This document shows positions 12,801 through 23,800 of a stretch of 64,000 nucleotides of DNA, piece after piece. This DNA comes from Xanthostigma xanthostigma (lineage: Eukaryota > Arthropoda > Insecta > Raphidioptera > Raphidiidae): assembly GCA_963575645.1 (NCBI GenBank), contig OY754465.1, forward strand, positions 34,545,501-34,609,500, written 5' to 3'. Both the position numbers and the translations under genes were made by a program. Each line of letters starts with the position of its first letter. Positions within the stretch are counted from its first letter, which is position 1. Below the pieces are notes generated by a model that was not told where the DNA came from, did no database searches, and was given only the letters and a program-made list of their open reading frames with translations.

Positions 12801-15370
12801 TTGTTGAAGATGTCGGAAAAAATCAAGCTGGCTGGGAACTTTCATTGAAAACGCTGCCTAATCCCTTTGATATACAGATTGTATCAAATCAAAACGGTCC
12901 ATAGGACATTCTGTGTGTAAGACAGAGACGATATATAAAGATCTAAAGCAGTAAGTAAGAATGAGATAAATGATCGCTAATATAGTTACTGTAGTTACGT
13001 AAATAAATAATTACGTACACTGTAAATCTTTTTACCAATTTATCAATAATTAAAACAACTACAAGTAAAATTATGTTGGCGGTTGAATTACCACCATAAA
13101 ACCATTTAATTATTTGGATTTTTTCCCGAACAGTATAAATAGCCATTTTATCAATAATTTCACTAGTGAATACTGACATTTGATAAAATTGTGATTTTTA
13201 CTGTAGAAAACAAAGACGATACTATCAGATTGTATAACCACAGTAACGAGCTATTAGCGATCATTTATCTCATTTTTACTTACTGCTTTAGTGCTTTATA
13301 TAATATCGTCTCTGTCTTACACACAGAATGTCCTATGGACCGTTTTGATTTGATACAATCTGTATAACAAAACAATGTATGGTGGAATTGTTCCTCTTTC
13401 ATAGGTCTACAGAAAAGTTCGCGAAGGGCATGTCTATCTTAATGATAGTTTACTATACTATACCCATTTTAATGTTTAGCGCTGTTCGTGGATACCAATT
13501 TTGCAACGTAAGTCGACGAAAAAACGGTGGTAATCTATAAATTCGAGCGAAGCTGGATTGGGTCGCTAGTATAGTATAAAAATATTTGCATTTTGCTTTT
13601 CGTTGACTTATGAGTTCTATAATAGCGCGGATATAAAAAGATGTAAAAAAAATTGAACTTCCATCAAAAGCGTAAAATTATAAGTTTTAAGAAATGATGT
13701 CATAACCTTATCCATAAGCAATAATTGTCATCTTCACGCTTATAAACGATTTATTTTATAACACAGAGAGTCTATCAGAATTCAATGACCCTTTATGTAA
13801 TAAAAATAATTTGAACTTTCTCTCTAAACTAGTAAATAAATTCTGCTTTCTTTTAAATCCCATTCGGATTAGCGAGGCTCTACTATAAAAAAAAAAAAAT
13901 AATAATAAAAATAATCACATACCATTCTCTTTATCAGCCTGCTTATCATCAGAATCAGCCAAAATTTCATCTAAATCCTTCTTCTTCTTCTTCTTTTTTT
14001 TCGTTTTGCTACTGAAGTCCATATCTAAATCAAAGTCATCGTCAACGACTGTTTCTTCTTGCGCCTGAGTTGTTTCCGTGGTATTCTCTTCTTTATTTTC
14101 TGGATTGCCGTCTATTTCCTCCAAATTGAAAGGCTTCTTCTTCTTTTTCTTCTTTTTACCGAAATTTTCCAAATCAAGATCGACATTAGCGTCATCTTGT
14201 TCATCATCTTGATTACGTTCGGCACCGTCGCCTATGGATCCTGCGTTTTGATTATCTTCAGCGGCAACACCCGATCCGCTGCCTTCTGCTAGGGCTGCAT
14301 CAATATCAAAAGTGCTCTTCTTTTTCTTCTTTTTTTTCTTTAGTGATGGATCAAATATCTAAAACAAAAACAAAAAATATATATATTGGTACCGAACTTC
14401 AATATGCACAGTAAAATCGAGGGTCCAGACTTAATCGGAACCTGCAAATTTTTAAATCTTTCTGTAAAAAAAAAACTGTAAAATTAAGATAATTTGTATA
14501 ACATTTTTCATTAATACTAAAAACGAAGAAATATAATTTACAAAAAATAGACTGTGTATATTACACTACACACCACGGAAGTAAAATTGGCATATAATTG
14601 TAAAAAAATAAAATAAATAATGGCACCGACCTCCAGTGTTGAACCTAATGCCTACAGTACACATTCACCAAGAGATTAGGTAAAGCGAGCGTCTACGAAC
14701 GCGAGTGTGTACTGGGAACGCTTGCCCGATCTCATAACGCCCTGTCTCGCATCGCCAGCGCTCCGTATAATGTCGGTTTTTATAAGATTTCTTAGCGTAA
14801 ATCTTGGAAATGCACAAAAATGTGCAATGGGTGGAGAGCGCTAAACTTGACACCACCAACAGTAAAGTGGATTCTTTTTGTATGTAATAAATTAATAACT
14901 TGTGCAAGAATGAATTTGTAATTGTCGGATTTTGTGATTTTGTTACTGAAAGTTAAAATATCTTCGAAAAAGCATAAGTTTTAAACAAAAATAACAGTTT
15001 AAAAAATAATTTTGGATGCAATTGAAAGAAATGCCAAAATTATAACGTTCATTATGCCACTAATAGATTGTAATAGTATACTATGTTGAGTTTTTACTGC
15101 TTGTCAAATAGCTCTTAAAAAAAAATTCAATATGGTCATTTGCATTACATTTTAATATATTATACTTTTAAGTTTAAGCCGTATAGTGCAATATTTTAAT
15201 AATGCGGAAATTGGAATGTTAAATTATTCGCAACTGAAAAACAGCTAAGGACATTTAATACAAAAACTGTTTGTTTTAACATAGTTCAAACACTTTATTT
15301 TAAAATTTACATTAAGCACGTTTTATGATAGAAAAATTAATTTTACACTTACCGAATCTTCTTCCGTCAT
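6898..15370 (-). CDS. eIF2beta: Eukaryotic translation initiation factor 2 subunit beta (5 exons, 324 aa)
   Basis: This is the beta subunit of the cytosolic eIF2 GTPase complex, which delivers initiator Met-tRNA to the 40S ribosome. Coding exons, 5' to 3' on the minus strand, are 15370-15353, 14358-13923, 11716-11380, 8882-8744 and 6942-6898. They sum to 975 nt with matching splice phases and GT/AG borders. Residues 7-151 are acidic and carry three blocks of eight lysines each, the family's docking sites for eIF5 and eIF2B-epsilon. Residues 152-263 hold the conserved core (motif [18 protein letters not shown]). The C-terminal C2-C2 zinc ribbon uses Cys272/Cys275 and Cys293/Cys296, and the protein ends in [13 protein letters not shown]. 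The start sits in a good insect context (CAAAATGACG). Length is close to the usual 310-335 aa. The first exon codes for only six residues. Introns hold several transposable elements. The identification is secure; the UTRs are not defined. Confidence 0.96.
7049..7291 (-). repeat. Dispersed repeat, inverted copy at 32880-33117
   Basis: About 230 bp in eIF2-beta intron 4 is the near-exact reverse complement of 32880-33117, sharing for example CGAGAGATGAGACCTAGCTA. It is non-coding. It is followed at once by a tandem duplication. Confidence 0.8.
7296..7425 (+). repeat. Two-copy tandem duplication, period about 75 bp
   Basis: The block ACATAGGTAGATAC...GGATGAGCATAT occurs at about 7298-7350 and again at about 7373-7425 with a single-base difference. 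A TAGGTAGGTACATAGG linker sits between them. Confidence 0.85.
8229..8648. mobile_element. Palindromic TTAA-flanked MITE in eIF2-beta intron 4
   Basis: Arms of about 165 bp (8229-8395 and 8484-8648) are almost perfect reverse complements and begin GAGTATTCGTCCCTGCAAAC. TTAA flanks both ends (8225-8228, 8649-8652), the target duplication used by piggyBac-like and some other elements. The right end is 91 bp from the donor of eIF2-beta exon 4. Confidence 0.88.
9151..9951 (+). mobile_element. Truncated Penelope-like element with inverted pseudo-LTR arms
   Basis: Inverted arms (9151-9390 and 9683-9917) surround a short coding relic. Both arms carry the GAAGATCCAAATCCGGATCG block typical of these elements. 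The whole is flanked by a 14-bp direct repeat ATAATACATTCTAC (9137-9150 and 9952-9965), probably the target duplication. It lies in eIF2-beta intron 3. A degraded relative lies at 33370-33590. Confidence 0.8.
9423..9618 (+). pseudogene. C-terminal remnant of a Penelope-like reverse transcriptase / GIY-YIG endonuclease ORF
   Basis: One open frame reads about 64 residues to a TAA at 9616-9618. It contains [25 protein letters not shown] and [10 protein letters not shown], which match the conserved tail after the GIY-YIG nuclease core of Penelope-like elements. The reverse transcriptase and the catalytic part of the nuclease are absent. The family call is from recognised motif order, without an alignment. 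Confidence 0.72.
10649..11118 (-). mobile_element. TA-flanked MITE, family GGTCATATGCAT, copy 2
   Basis: Reverse-complement copy of 616-1119 inside eIF2-beta intron 3, with the same terminal GGTCATATGCAT. It lacks about 30 bp present in copy 1 around the internal CATCGTATATCATGACGTCA stretch. Confidence 0.85.
12871..13366 (-). mobile_element. Mariner-like non-autonomous element with long inverted repeats, copy 1
   Basis: It starts and ends TATACAGATTGTATCAAATC. The inverted repeats extend about 110-130 bp. The centre, on the minus strand from 13179, encodes [20 protein letters not shown], which resembles the N-terminal helix-turn-helix found in insect mariner-type transposases; the rest of the transposase is missing. 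A 500-bp relative lies at 49550-50049. It lies in eIF2-beta intron 2. Confidence 0.82.
14545..14700 (-). repeat. Degraded tRNA-derived SINE-like repeat
   Basis: It shares with 48940-49060 the ordered blocks ACTAC, GAAGTAAAAYTGGCA, AATAATGGCAC and a B-box-like stretch, here decayed (AGGTTCAACAC on the minus strand). It lies in eIF2-beta intron 1. Confidence 0.5.
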
Positions 15371-15661
15371 TTTGACAGATTCTTAAAACTTTGCTTTGAT
15401 TATTAAAATTTTTAATCCAAATTGTTTCTTAAATTTAAATGTCGAAAATTATAACATAACACACGAAAAATCACACAAGTAACGTTTTGCTATTCACAAA
15501 ACCATTCGCCCCAAATATGCAGTGTACGATTGCATCAGCCAGTCAATGACTCAAAATATTATGTTGGTGACAATGATTTGTAAATACAGAATGACAACCA
15601 AAAAGTAGATTCATAATTGTATCCTCTTTGGTAAAATTTCGATAGAGCCATGGATGTATAT

Positions 15662-16608
15662 CATGGACATAGGAATATATATAGGGACGGAGCATGAACT
15701 GAGGTTTTAGACGAGGGGGGTGAAGCCGATTTGCGGGACGCGACGAGGTAACGGGTGCCAGCTTTTGATTGGCCGACGCACTGCGTACGCTCAGCGCGGG
15801 TAAACATCAAATAGTAAAAGAAGTTTTTTTTTTTAATTTGTTGTAAACATTCATTAAAATACATTTTTTATTAAAGTAAAGCACCGATGAATGTAGTTAT
15901 AGTACTGTAACATTAAAATTTTTTATTAATTAATATTAGAAAATATTATTTTTAGCATCGAATGCATGGAGCCAAATGAATTTTTGATAAATAATAATTA
16001 TTTATAATTAACCTTGTGAAAGAATGCAGTAATCTTTTTTGTGCTGAATGAAACACAATGAGTACGGTTTGCGCTAAACTTAGTTGTTAAAATATGTTTT
16101 TGAAAAATTATGGTTTATGTTTCATCAAGTTTGAAAAAGGTTACTAAAATTTGTCACAATGTGATAATGGACCTAACCTTTCGAGAAGTTTATTTATGGC
16201 AGAGGTCGCCAAACTTTTTAACATTTGGCAACAATTTAGTTAGGTTTAATCTCAAGTCTCCTTGGTTAACGATGTCCAGTTTGTTTCTTTTTTTGTTAGG
16301 AGATTCACTATCGTTGACCCCCATTTTAATTTCATGGACCCCCAATTTTCTTTCCCGCTGACATGGAGCCCTTGCAAGTTGTCGTTGACCCCTGGGAATC
16401 GATATAGACCACTTTGGGAATCACTGGTTTATGGCCATGGACATGTTTATGACATGGAATTTGGTGTACTGAGCATGCGCAAACTTATTACGCACGCGCA
16501 GAACCATCAGCCAATAGAAAACTGGTACCAATTTTACCTCGTCCCCGTCCCCGAGTGGCTTCCCCCCCGCAGCATCATACTCCGTCCCTATATATTCCTA
16601 TGTCCATG
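15662..16608 (+). mobile_element. hAT-type non-autonomous element, family CATGGACATAGG, copy 1
   Basis: Inverted ends CATGGACATAGGAATATA and its complement are flanked by a perfect 8-bp direct repeat ATGTATAT (15654-15661 and 16609-16616), the hAT target-site size. There is no intact transposase; the open frames inside are short and unconserved. It carries a second hAT-type insertion (16200-16426). A sister copy lies at 31437-32395. It sits between eIF2-beta and Rabex-5. Confidence 0.93.
16200..16426 (+). mobile_element. Small hAT-type MITE nested in the 947-bp element
   Basis: The ends are CAGAGGTCGCCAAACTTTTT and CACTTTGGGAATCACTG, typical imperfect hAT termini. Flanks are ATTTATGG on the left and GTTTATGG on the right, one mismatch from an 8-bp duplication. 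The sister copy keeps the duplication perfect. Confidence 0.85.
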
Positions 16609-16918
16609 ATGTATATATTAAATTTCTATGATTTGAATCAGCGTCTCTCTCTGTTGTGTGACAAAAAAAGAGAATTTACATCCATAGAACTCTTACAAAA
16701 TATTTTTATATTTCAATTTGAAAAATTATGCCAGTGAGAATGGGGTTAATTTTGATAATAGGAAAGTCGACTGGTATTTAATTTTTTCATTGTCATTTTT
16801 CTTCTTCATTGATACTTTAATAATATTCTGACAGATGTGTGCAAAAGACAAGTTTGAGAAATATCTCTGGAATAATGTCCAGGTGCATAGAGATCTTGGT
16901 CTAGGTGTTTCCAGCTTA

Positions 16919-17368
16919 AGGCCGCTGCACAGGAGGCTAGAAATGCTACTAGGAGTTCTGCTAGCCGATAGGCTGGTTACAAAGCTGGAAATGACGTCAC
17001 TGCGGGCTGCATTGAGGTAGTATACTACCTCAATGGCGGGCTGCCTTGCTAGCTCAGAAGATAGGTTTTAAAATTAGAACAGGGGCTATTTTCCCTGCTA
17101 GATTTGCGGCTAGGTATGAGCAAGAACCAATCAGGAAGCAGTATCTTCACGTGGGCACTTGACAAACGCCCACATGGCGTCATTCTGCCAGACAACAGAC
17201 ACGTTTTGCTTGTGTTTATATTCTGTGCGCGCGCACCAGATCTATCCACAAAACAAACTTAAAAAATAGTCTCCTGTGAAGCGAGCACTTCACAGCAATC
17301 AAGAAAACTAGCGCTAGAAAACTAGTAGGCAAATCTAGCAGCGTTTCTAGCCTCGTGTGCAGTGCCCT
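16919..17368. mobile_element. PIF/Harbinger-like MITE
   Basis: Inverted ends AGGCCGCTGCACAGGAGGCT and AGGGCACTGCACACGAGGCT (right end read on the minus strand) with TTA duplicated on both sides (16916-16918, 17369-17371). A 3-bp TWA target fits Harbinger-type elements. The centre has a second perfect palindrome TTGAGGTAGTATACTACCTC. Confidence 0.8.
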
Positions 17369-17371
17369 TTA

Positions 17372-17747
17372 GAGAAATAATCAAAAAAATTTGGTAATAG
17401 AAATGAACACGAGTTTAATGTTAAATAATACACAAATATATTATACAATATTTCATATAAATTTTATATATTAGGTAACATTTAATTATTTAAAATTAAC
17501 AAATCCCATGTCGCAGCTTTTTATTTGGGATTCGCGTTTCTGTACACTAATTCTAGTAGCAGCGCGTGAATTTTGCTGAGATATTAATTAAAATTTGTAA
17601 AATGATAATAAAAGTTAAAAGACCGATTGAAAAAACGAAAGCGCAAAACTATTTCTTTTATATTTATTCACTCATCTATTCTTTTGTGCTCATGATTTTA
17701 ATGGCTCTATGAAATTTGAGAATTACTGTTTTAGTTTTTGGAATTAA
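17372..17747. other. Intergenic, Rabex-5 downstream flank
   Basis: AT-rich and non-coding; nothing recognised. Confidence 0.5.
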
Positions 17748-17753
17748 TTTATT
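17748..17753 (-). terminator. Candidate poly(A) signal of Rabex-5
   Basis: AATAAA on the minus strand about 130 nt after the Rabex-5 stop codon. Positional inference only. Confidence 0.45.
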
Positions 17754-17879
17754 ACTTAACAATACGAGTCGATTTTTTCAAGAATGTGTTTTCCAAAAAA
17801 AATACTTAACTGCGTAAAGTCTGATCAGTTAAACAGTTTACATTTGAAATAATTTAATTTAGGCAGACATTTCTTCGTT

Positions 17880-20800
17880 TTATAATTTATCGAATGCATC
17901 TGACAGATCCATAGTTTGACCGTCTGTCTGACCTACATTTTGAGCTGCGCTTGCGCCATCCGTTTCGTTTCTGATCGATAAACTTACAGACCCATAATCA
18001 CCTGTACTGCACGGAATACTCGGTATCTGCAATCCTTGTGTTGAAAATCCAGTATACTCCGACGTGACCGGCTTAATCGGTGAAGGCAACAAATCGCCTG
18101 TTGGTGATTCAGATTTATCTAAAATAGAATTATCTTCCAATTCGACTAAACCTGTTTCCGACGTTTGACTGCATTCTGGAATATTGACACTTAGCGCCGA
18201 TAATGATACGGGTTGATTTATTTTAAAATCCGGTTTCAACTGTAAATCGGCTAATTCTTTGGGAAAGATCGATTTAGGACTTATATTTTTAAATTTGTTT
18301 GTGCTTTTTGCTGCCGTCGGTACAAGCGGCGTTTGTGATATGAAACTTTTAGTTTCAATCACTGGACTGAAAGGATCTTTTTGCGTATTTTCAGCAATTA
18401 AATTTTCAACTGAAATACTGTCTTCGGCGACACTGTTCTCAGCACTCAAATCCGATAAATCGATATCGTAATTGACATTCGCCAGTCCTCCCAGCATGAA
18501 ACTGTCTTGTCCTAAATCATCAGGAGTTACAAGATCGTCGAGACTTTGCGTATCGAACGAACCGAATCCTAGCACTGGTGACGGAGACAAGAACTCCATG
18601 CTTACCGATGCATTCAAAATTGAATTATTTGGATCTGAAGCAGAACTATTTAACAAACTTCCTTGTATTTTTTCTTTATCGGCTTTTTCAGTTAATGTTA
18701 AAGCGCCTTGCAGTTGAATATTTTGAGAATAAAATTGTGATTTTGCTTCCGTTCTCGGTGTCATGTCAAAGTTTAAATCTACAGTCTGATTTGACGTTTG
18801 ATTCTCATCAACGTTATCGGTGACAACTTGCGGTATAATCGGGGGCGGTAGTTGTTCGCAGACTACATCATTACTATCGAGACTAGTTTGTGTTTTTCGT
18901 GGTTTAATTTCAAAAGGTATTCGGGCAATTACAGCTGCTACTTTATTTGCGATTTCTTCCTACAAAAAAGTTCAACAAAAAAAACTGATATTAACGCGAG
19001 GGATGGCGCCGGTAAAGACAATTTCTCAAAAAAAAAGAATGCCCAGAAATTTCATTAAGTAATTCATAATTTGCATTTACCTTAAATTTGTTCATATCAT
19101 CCCGAAGTTGAGATGTTCCATTGATAACTGTTTGGTTTCTGTTTTTTAATTTTTCCAGTAGAGCTAAATGCTCACATAACAAATGCATTCCTTCACAAGC
19201 AGCCAAAGCCGATTCCCAGGTACTAACTGGAGCTCTTTCACCAGACATATAAGCTTGAAATTCATCTTCTGGCATATTTAAAGAAGACGCAGTTAGATTT
19301 TCAATAAACGAAACTGCACAGCACTGTAATCAAATTTCATAAAGTTATATTAAGGACGTATGACGGATATCTCAAATCACCGAGAAACGGAGGAAATTTT
19401 AACAACTTGTTTCTTAATATATCTGCAATAAGTACACAAAATTTCAGAACGGTTTACTTAATAGTTTAGAAAATATATAATTATGTAATTAACATGAGCT
19501 CTTATGGGAAAATCGCGCATTCATAGTTTAATCCTGACAAAACACAGTAATATCAGTGAAAAAAATTGTAATTTTTACTTTTTTAGAATGTTAGTCACAT
19601 GGCTCTTTTTAAAATTTTATCTATTATAACTGATGAAAATCACGAGAAAAAAATAATTATTGCTGAAAAGTATCAAAGGACATGCTACTTTATAAAATGC
19701 CTATTCACACTTGACAACAGCCACTCATGGAGTATAGAGTTTATAAACATTTTTACCATAACAACTAGCCAATGAAATCGAAGATTTAATTACTGTTCAA
19801 ATGAGACGCTGTCACGATATCTTCCATGCTAGTTACTTACATGTATACTAATGTGCATATATGCCCATAATTTCAAATTATTATAAAAAGTGAAGGTACT
19901 TGAACTACAATAATAGTAAATGATTTTTATTTGCTAAAATACGGTGTGATTAAACATCATTCGCTATTATTGTAGTTCAAGTACCTTCACTTTTTATAAT
20001 AATTACAATAAATATTTTTTACTCTCTCAATCAGTAGCGAAATACTTTTTAGTTTTTAGAGAGCTATGTTCAGGTTAAATGAAAGTTACCGCTAAACCGC
20101 TGTTAACACGAGTTAATCTGTTGAAAAAATTGACGTTAACGCAAGAGAATCCATTGGTAAAATTACTGGAATTTATTCACGGTTTACAAAAATTAGGACC
20201 GTTCAAAACTACATGTTTTAATTATATAGAAGAGACTTCAGACTACTTATTCAATCTCTCGTGAATAAAACACGTGTTAGGTTTAGATATAACAAAAGAA
20301 ACTAATCAATCACGTATGAAAAAGTTACAAACGTGCGTTGTAACAGAAGAAACTATATTTAGTCGGACATAACGGAAAATACTGCATTCAACTATGTATT
20401 TATAAATTCGTGTTTTTATAATAGTAAGGATTATGAAATGAAGAAGTGAGGATTGGAGATGATTCAATTAGGGCTTTGTGCTGTTTTCTCTAAGTAAAGA
20501 ATATATTTTATTCAACTCATGCGCGTTATTCATGTTTTATCATGCCTAAAAACCGAACCCTAAATAGCCATTTACCGACTGGTGACAATTACTTGTCATA
20601 ACTCAATGAAGATTCCTACTAGCTCGGCCATTGTGGAGTAATGAAAATAAACGTAACTATTTTCTGAGTCGTAACGAAATAGTCGGTAACAACAACTCCG
20701 TTGTTACCCATTGAGGCTAAAATTGAGAGGCCGAATGTTTTCGACATGGAGTTTATTCATAACCGGCTAACCTCAAACCAAAACATTGAATCGTGCTGTT

Positions 20801-23800
20801 TGGTGCTGTTAGTATTGACAGTTTTTTTTATAAAGAAATAAATAGATATTTACAACATCTCATTAATAACAATAAATAAAACATGAATAACGCGCAATTG
20901 TTGAATAAAATTATGGACGTAACTTGTAGGCTAAGTCATGACCTGTCAGCGCCATGAATGACTTAGACTACTAGTTACGCCAATAACTATTAATGCTTGG
21001 CTTCTGATACAACTTTCAAATTTAAATCTAGATTTAAGAATGTATGTTATATGTTTTCAACTCAACGGAAATGTTCATTTAGTTGAAAACAATTATTAAC
21101 ATTCTTAAATCTTTTAAAACTAAAAGTTGTCTTAGAAATCCAGCATGATTTTACTGTAGAGTGTAGGATAAAACAAATAATTTCGTAAAATATTTTTTTT
21201 ATAAATTTCATACAAAAAATGTGTTAAAACTGACCAGGTTTGTGAAATAATATCCTCCTTCCCCCTGCATGAGACGTGAAGCGTTACAAAAGCGCGTAAC
21301 GTAATGTATATTACTTTTTAGTCTTGCCGGATTTGCTTTCAGTACAACAAAAATTAAAGCGGGTAAAAATTCATCGGCACTTGCTGGTCCGTCCTGGCAA
21401 TGCTTTAACAGCGCAAAGATACTGCGGCAGCATCGAACGACGCACGCCAATTTATCCTGTGGTGCTTTTACCGAGTCCATGCTCAGTAATTCTGGAAATA
21501 TAATACACAATTAAACATTAATATCCTTACAATGAACGAAACTAAATATTATCAAAGCCTAGCGTAGAACTGTACAACGCAAAATCAGAAAATCTCATAG
21601 TTGAAAATTTTTTGTGCGCATACCTCAACTTCCACCATATTTTTCGGGCACTTTTCATTTTGACGGGTGAAAAGTGTTTGATTTTGAAAAAGTAAATAGT
21701 AATTAAATAAGAAATATTATTTGAAGAAGTGATACAACACCACAGAAAAATATTTCACTACTTTTGAAGATAAACTATTTACAATTCACGATTTATGACG
21801 AGTACAATAATTGTAACTTTCGACCAGTTTTCGTTTACTTTCATCGGTTTTTCTGATCGTCTGAATTGAGAACAAATGTGTTATTTTACTATTACAATAA
21901 TATTTTCATCTAAATTAACATTGACAAACGTTACTGGGTCAGCAATTGCATCAAAAAGCGCTCAAAACTTTTGAATACCGTGAACATAATCATGGCGACG
22001 ACGCTTGCGCATGAAAACGAGGACTTACATAGCTCATATTGATGTAAAGTGACACATATTATGATAGATTAATCATATTCATAGGTTGAAACGCACTAAG
22101 GGAAAGTGCAAAGTTGTAAAATGTAAAAATGCGAACAAAAATTCCTCTTCTGTAATTTTAATCCTTAATGAAATAGTTATTTTACCATTCCAACCCACAA
22201 GTGGGGAATGGTACTAGTTTAAGTCAAAAATCACTTTTCAAAAATTTTAGAATATCTTTCCGTTTTGAGGTTCCCTAAGATAATATATAAGAAGGTATTC
22301 CAATCCTGCAATGCATCATGGGAAATGTGTCAAGCGGTGGCGCCACCACGAGTGTGTCAGATACACTAGCCATCCAATCCTGCAATGCATCATGGGAAAT
22401 GTGTCAAGCCAGTAACTAAAGTATTTTCATCCTAACTCTTGAAATAATAATAAATATTGTTTATTAATTAATTAGCGCCTAAAAAATTTTTTATTTATTA
22501 TTATTTCAAGAGTTAGAATGAAAATACTCTAGTTACTGGCTTGACACATTTCCCATGATGCATTGCAGGATTGGATGGCTAGTGTATCTGACACACTCGT
22601 GGTGGCGCCACCGCTTGACACATTTCCCATGATGCATTGCAGGATTGGAATACCTTCTTATATTTTATCTTAAGGTTCCCCGAATCCAAAAAACATATTT
22701 TTGGAAAAACTCTGTGCGTCTGTTAGTTTGTGAACACGATACAGGTCAAACGGATGAGTGGATTGAAACCAAATTTTGGGAGGATGTTTAATATGCAAAT
22801 ATGAAGGGCCCTATTGTTTTTGGGGAAAATCGGCGCATGCGCAAAGGAGATATATGCTGTAACGTTGTTTTTTCTCATATTTTTACATGACGTGGAACAT
22901 TATGTAAACCATGGCAATGAATAGCAAATATCATATTGAATACTAGCCATTACCCGCGTCACCCTACGCGATATCAGAAATTTTATTTTCTTTATTATAA
23001 TCAAATGTCGACATTTTTGAAGTTGGAATGGAATTTTTAGACAGTACCAGCAGATTTTTGTTTTTTTTGTTTAAAATAAAAATGAATAAAAATTTCTAAT
23101 GAAAATGCGCATAAATCCATCGAAACAATGCAATAATTTACCGCGTTGTGACGCTACTGCGAATAGAATTTATAGTTTAGTTTTATTACCTGTGATGGCA
23201 GTGTAGACGAGATCTCTGACTTCGGCACTAGTTTCACTAATACGGCAGTCTAAATGAGATGCATTGACCCAGCTTAGTGAACGGATCCTTTCTTGAATAT
23301 GAAGATCTTTTTCTTCTTCTTCTTCAGATGGTGGGCAAAATATATATCTTGCAAAAATACAGAACGATTTTTTTAAAATAGGTCTCTTACATTTTATGGA
23401 CCAAATAATTCCGATTACTTAATAGAACTAGGCATTTGAAAAACCGATTTAACTTATCTCTGAGAAATATTTTGCATTATCAAGATAAAAATATTCAAAA
23501 CTAAGATTTCTTCAATACCTATGTTTAAAATTAACTGACATAGAAAAAATAGTACTCGTATCTAATGGAATACATATGCAGTTTTGTACAGTAGAGCTTA
23601 TGTATTTTCAACCTATCGGAACTAATGTATTTTCAACTTCTCATTCATCCCCAGCCCGTGGCGGCTGCAGACAAACCATAACTCTTTTTACATTTTCACA
23701 CTTTATTAACTTTTTCCATTGACTGAGTTGCCTATGAGGAAACACTGCGTGAGAGAAGTGGGGACTAATACTTGAAAATACGTGAATCCTACTATGTTTC

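Noticed and set aside
13490..13580. Recurring tail-like motif with CGACCCAATCC...CTAGTATA, also seen in other forms near 22942 and 42440
   Set aside because: The copies are short and too diverged to define an element or assign it to a LINE family by eye.
18259..19062. Several plus-strand open frames opposite Rabex-5
   Set aside because: They are antisense shadows of the long last exon and exon 6, and the coding evidence is entirely on the minus strand.
22300..22640. CRISPR-like repeated blocks
   Set aside because: The four blocks are in inverted pairs within a palindromic transposable element in an animal gene intron. There are no regular spacers or cas genes.
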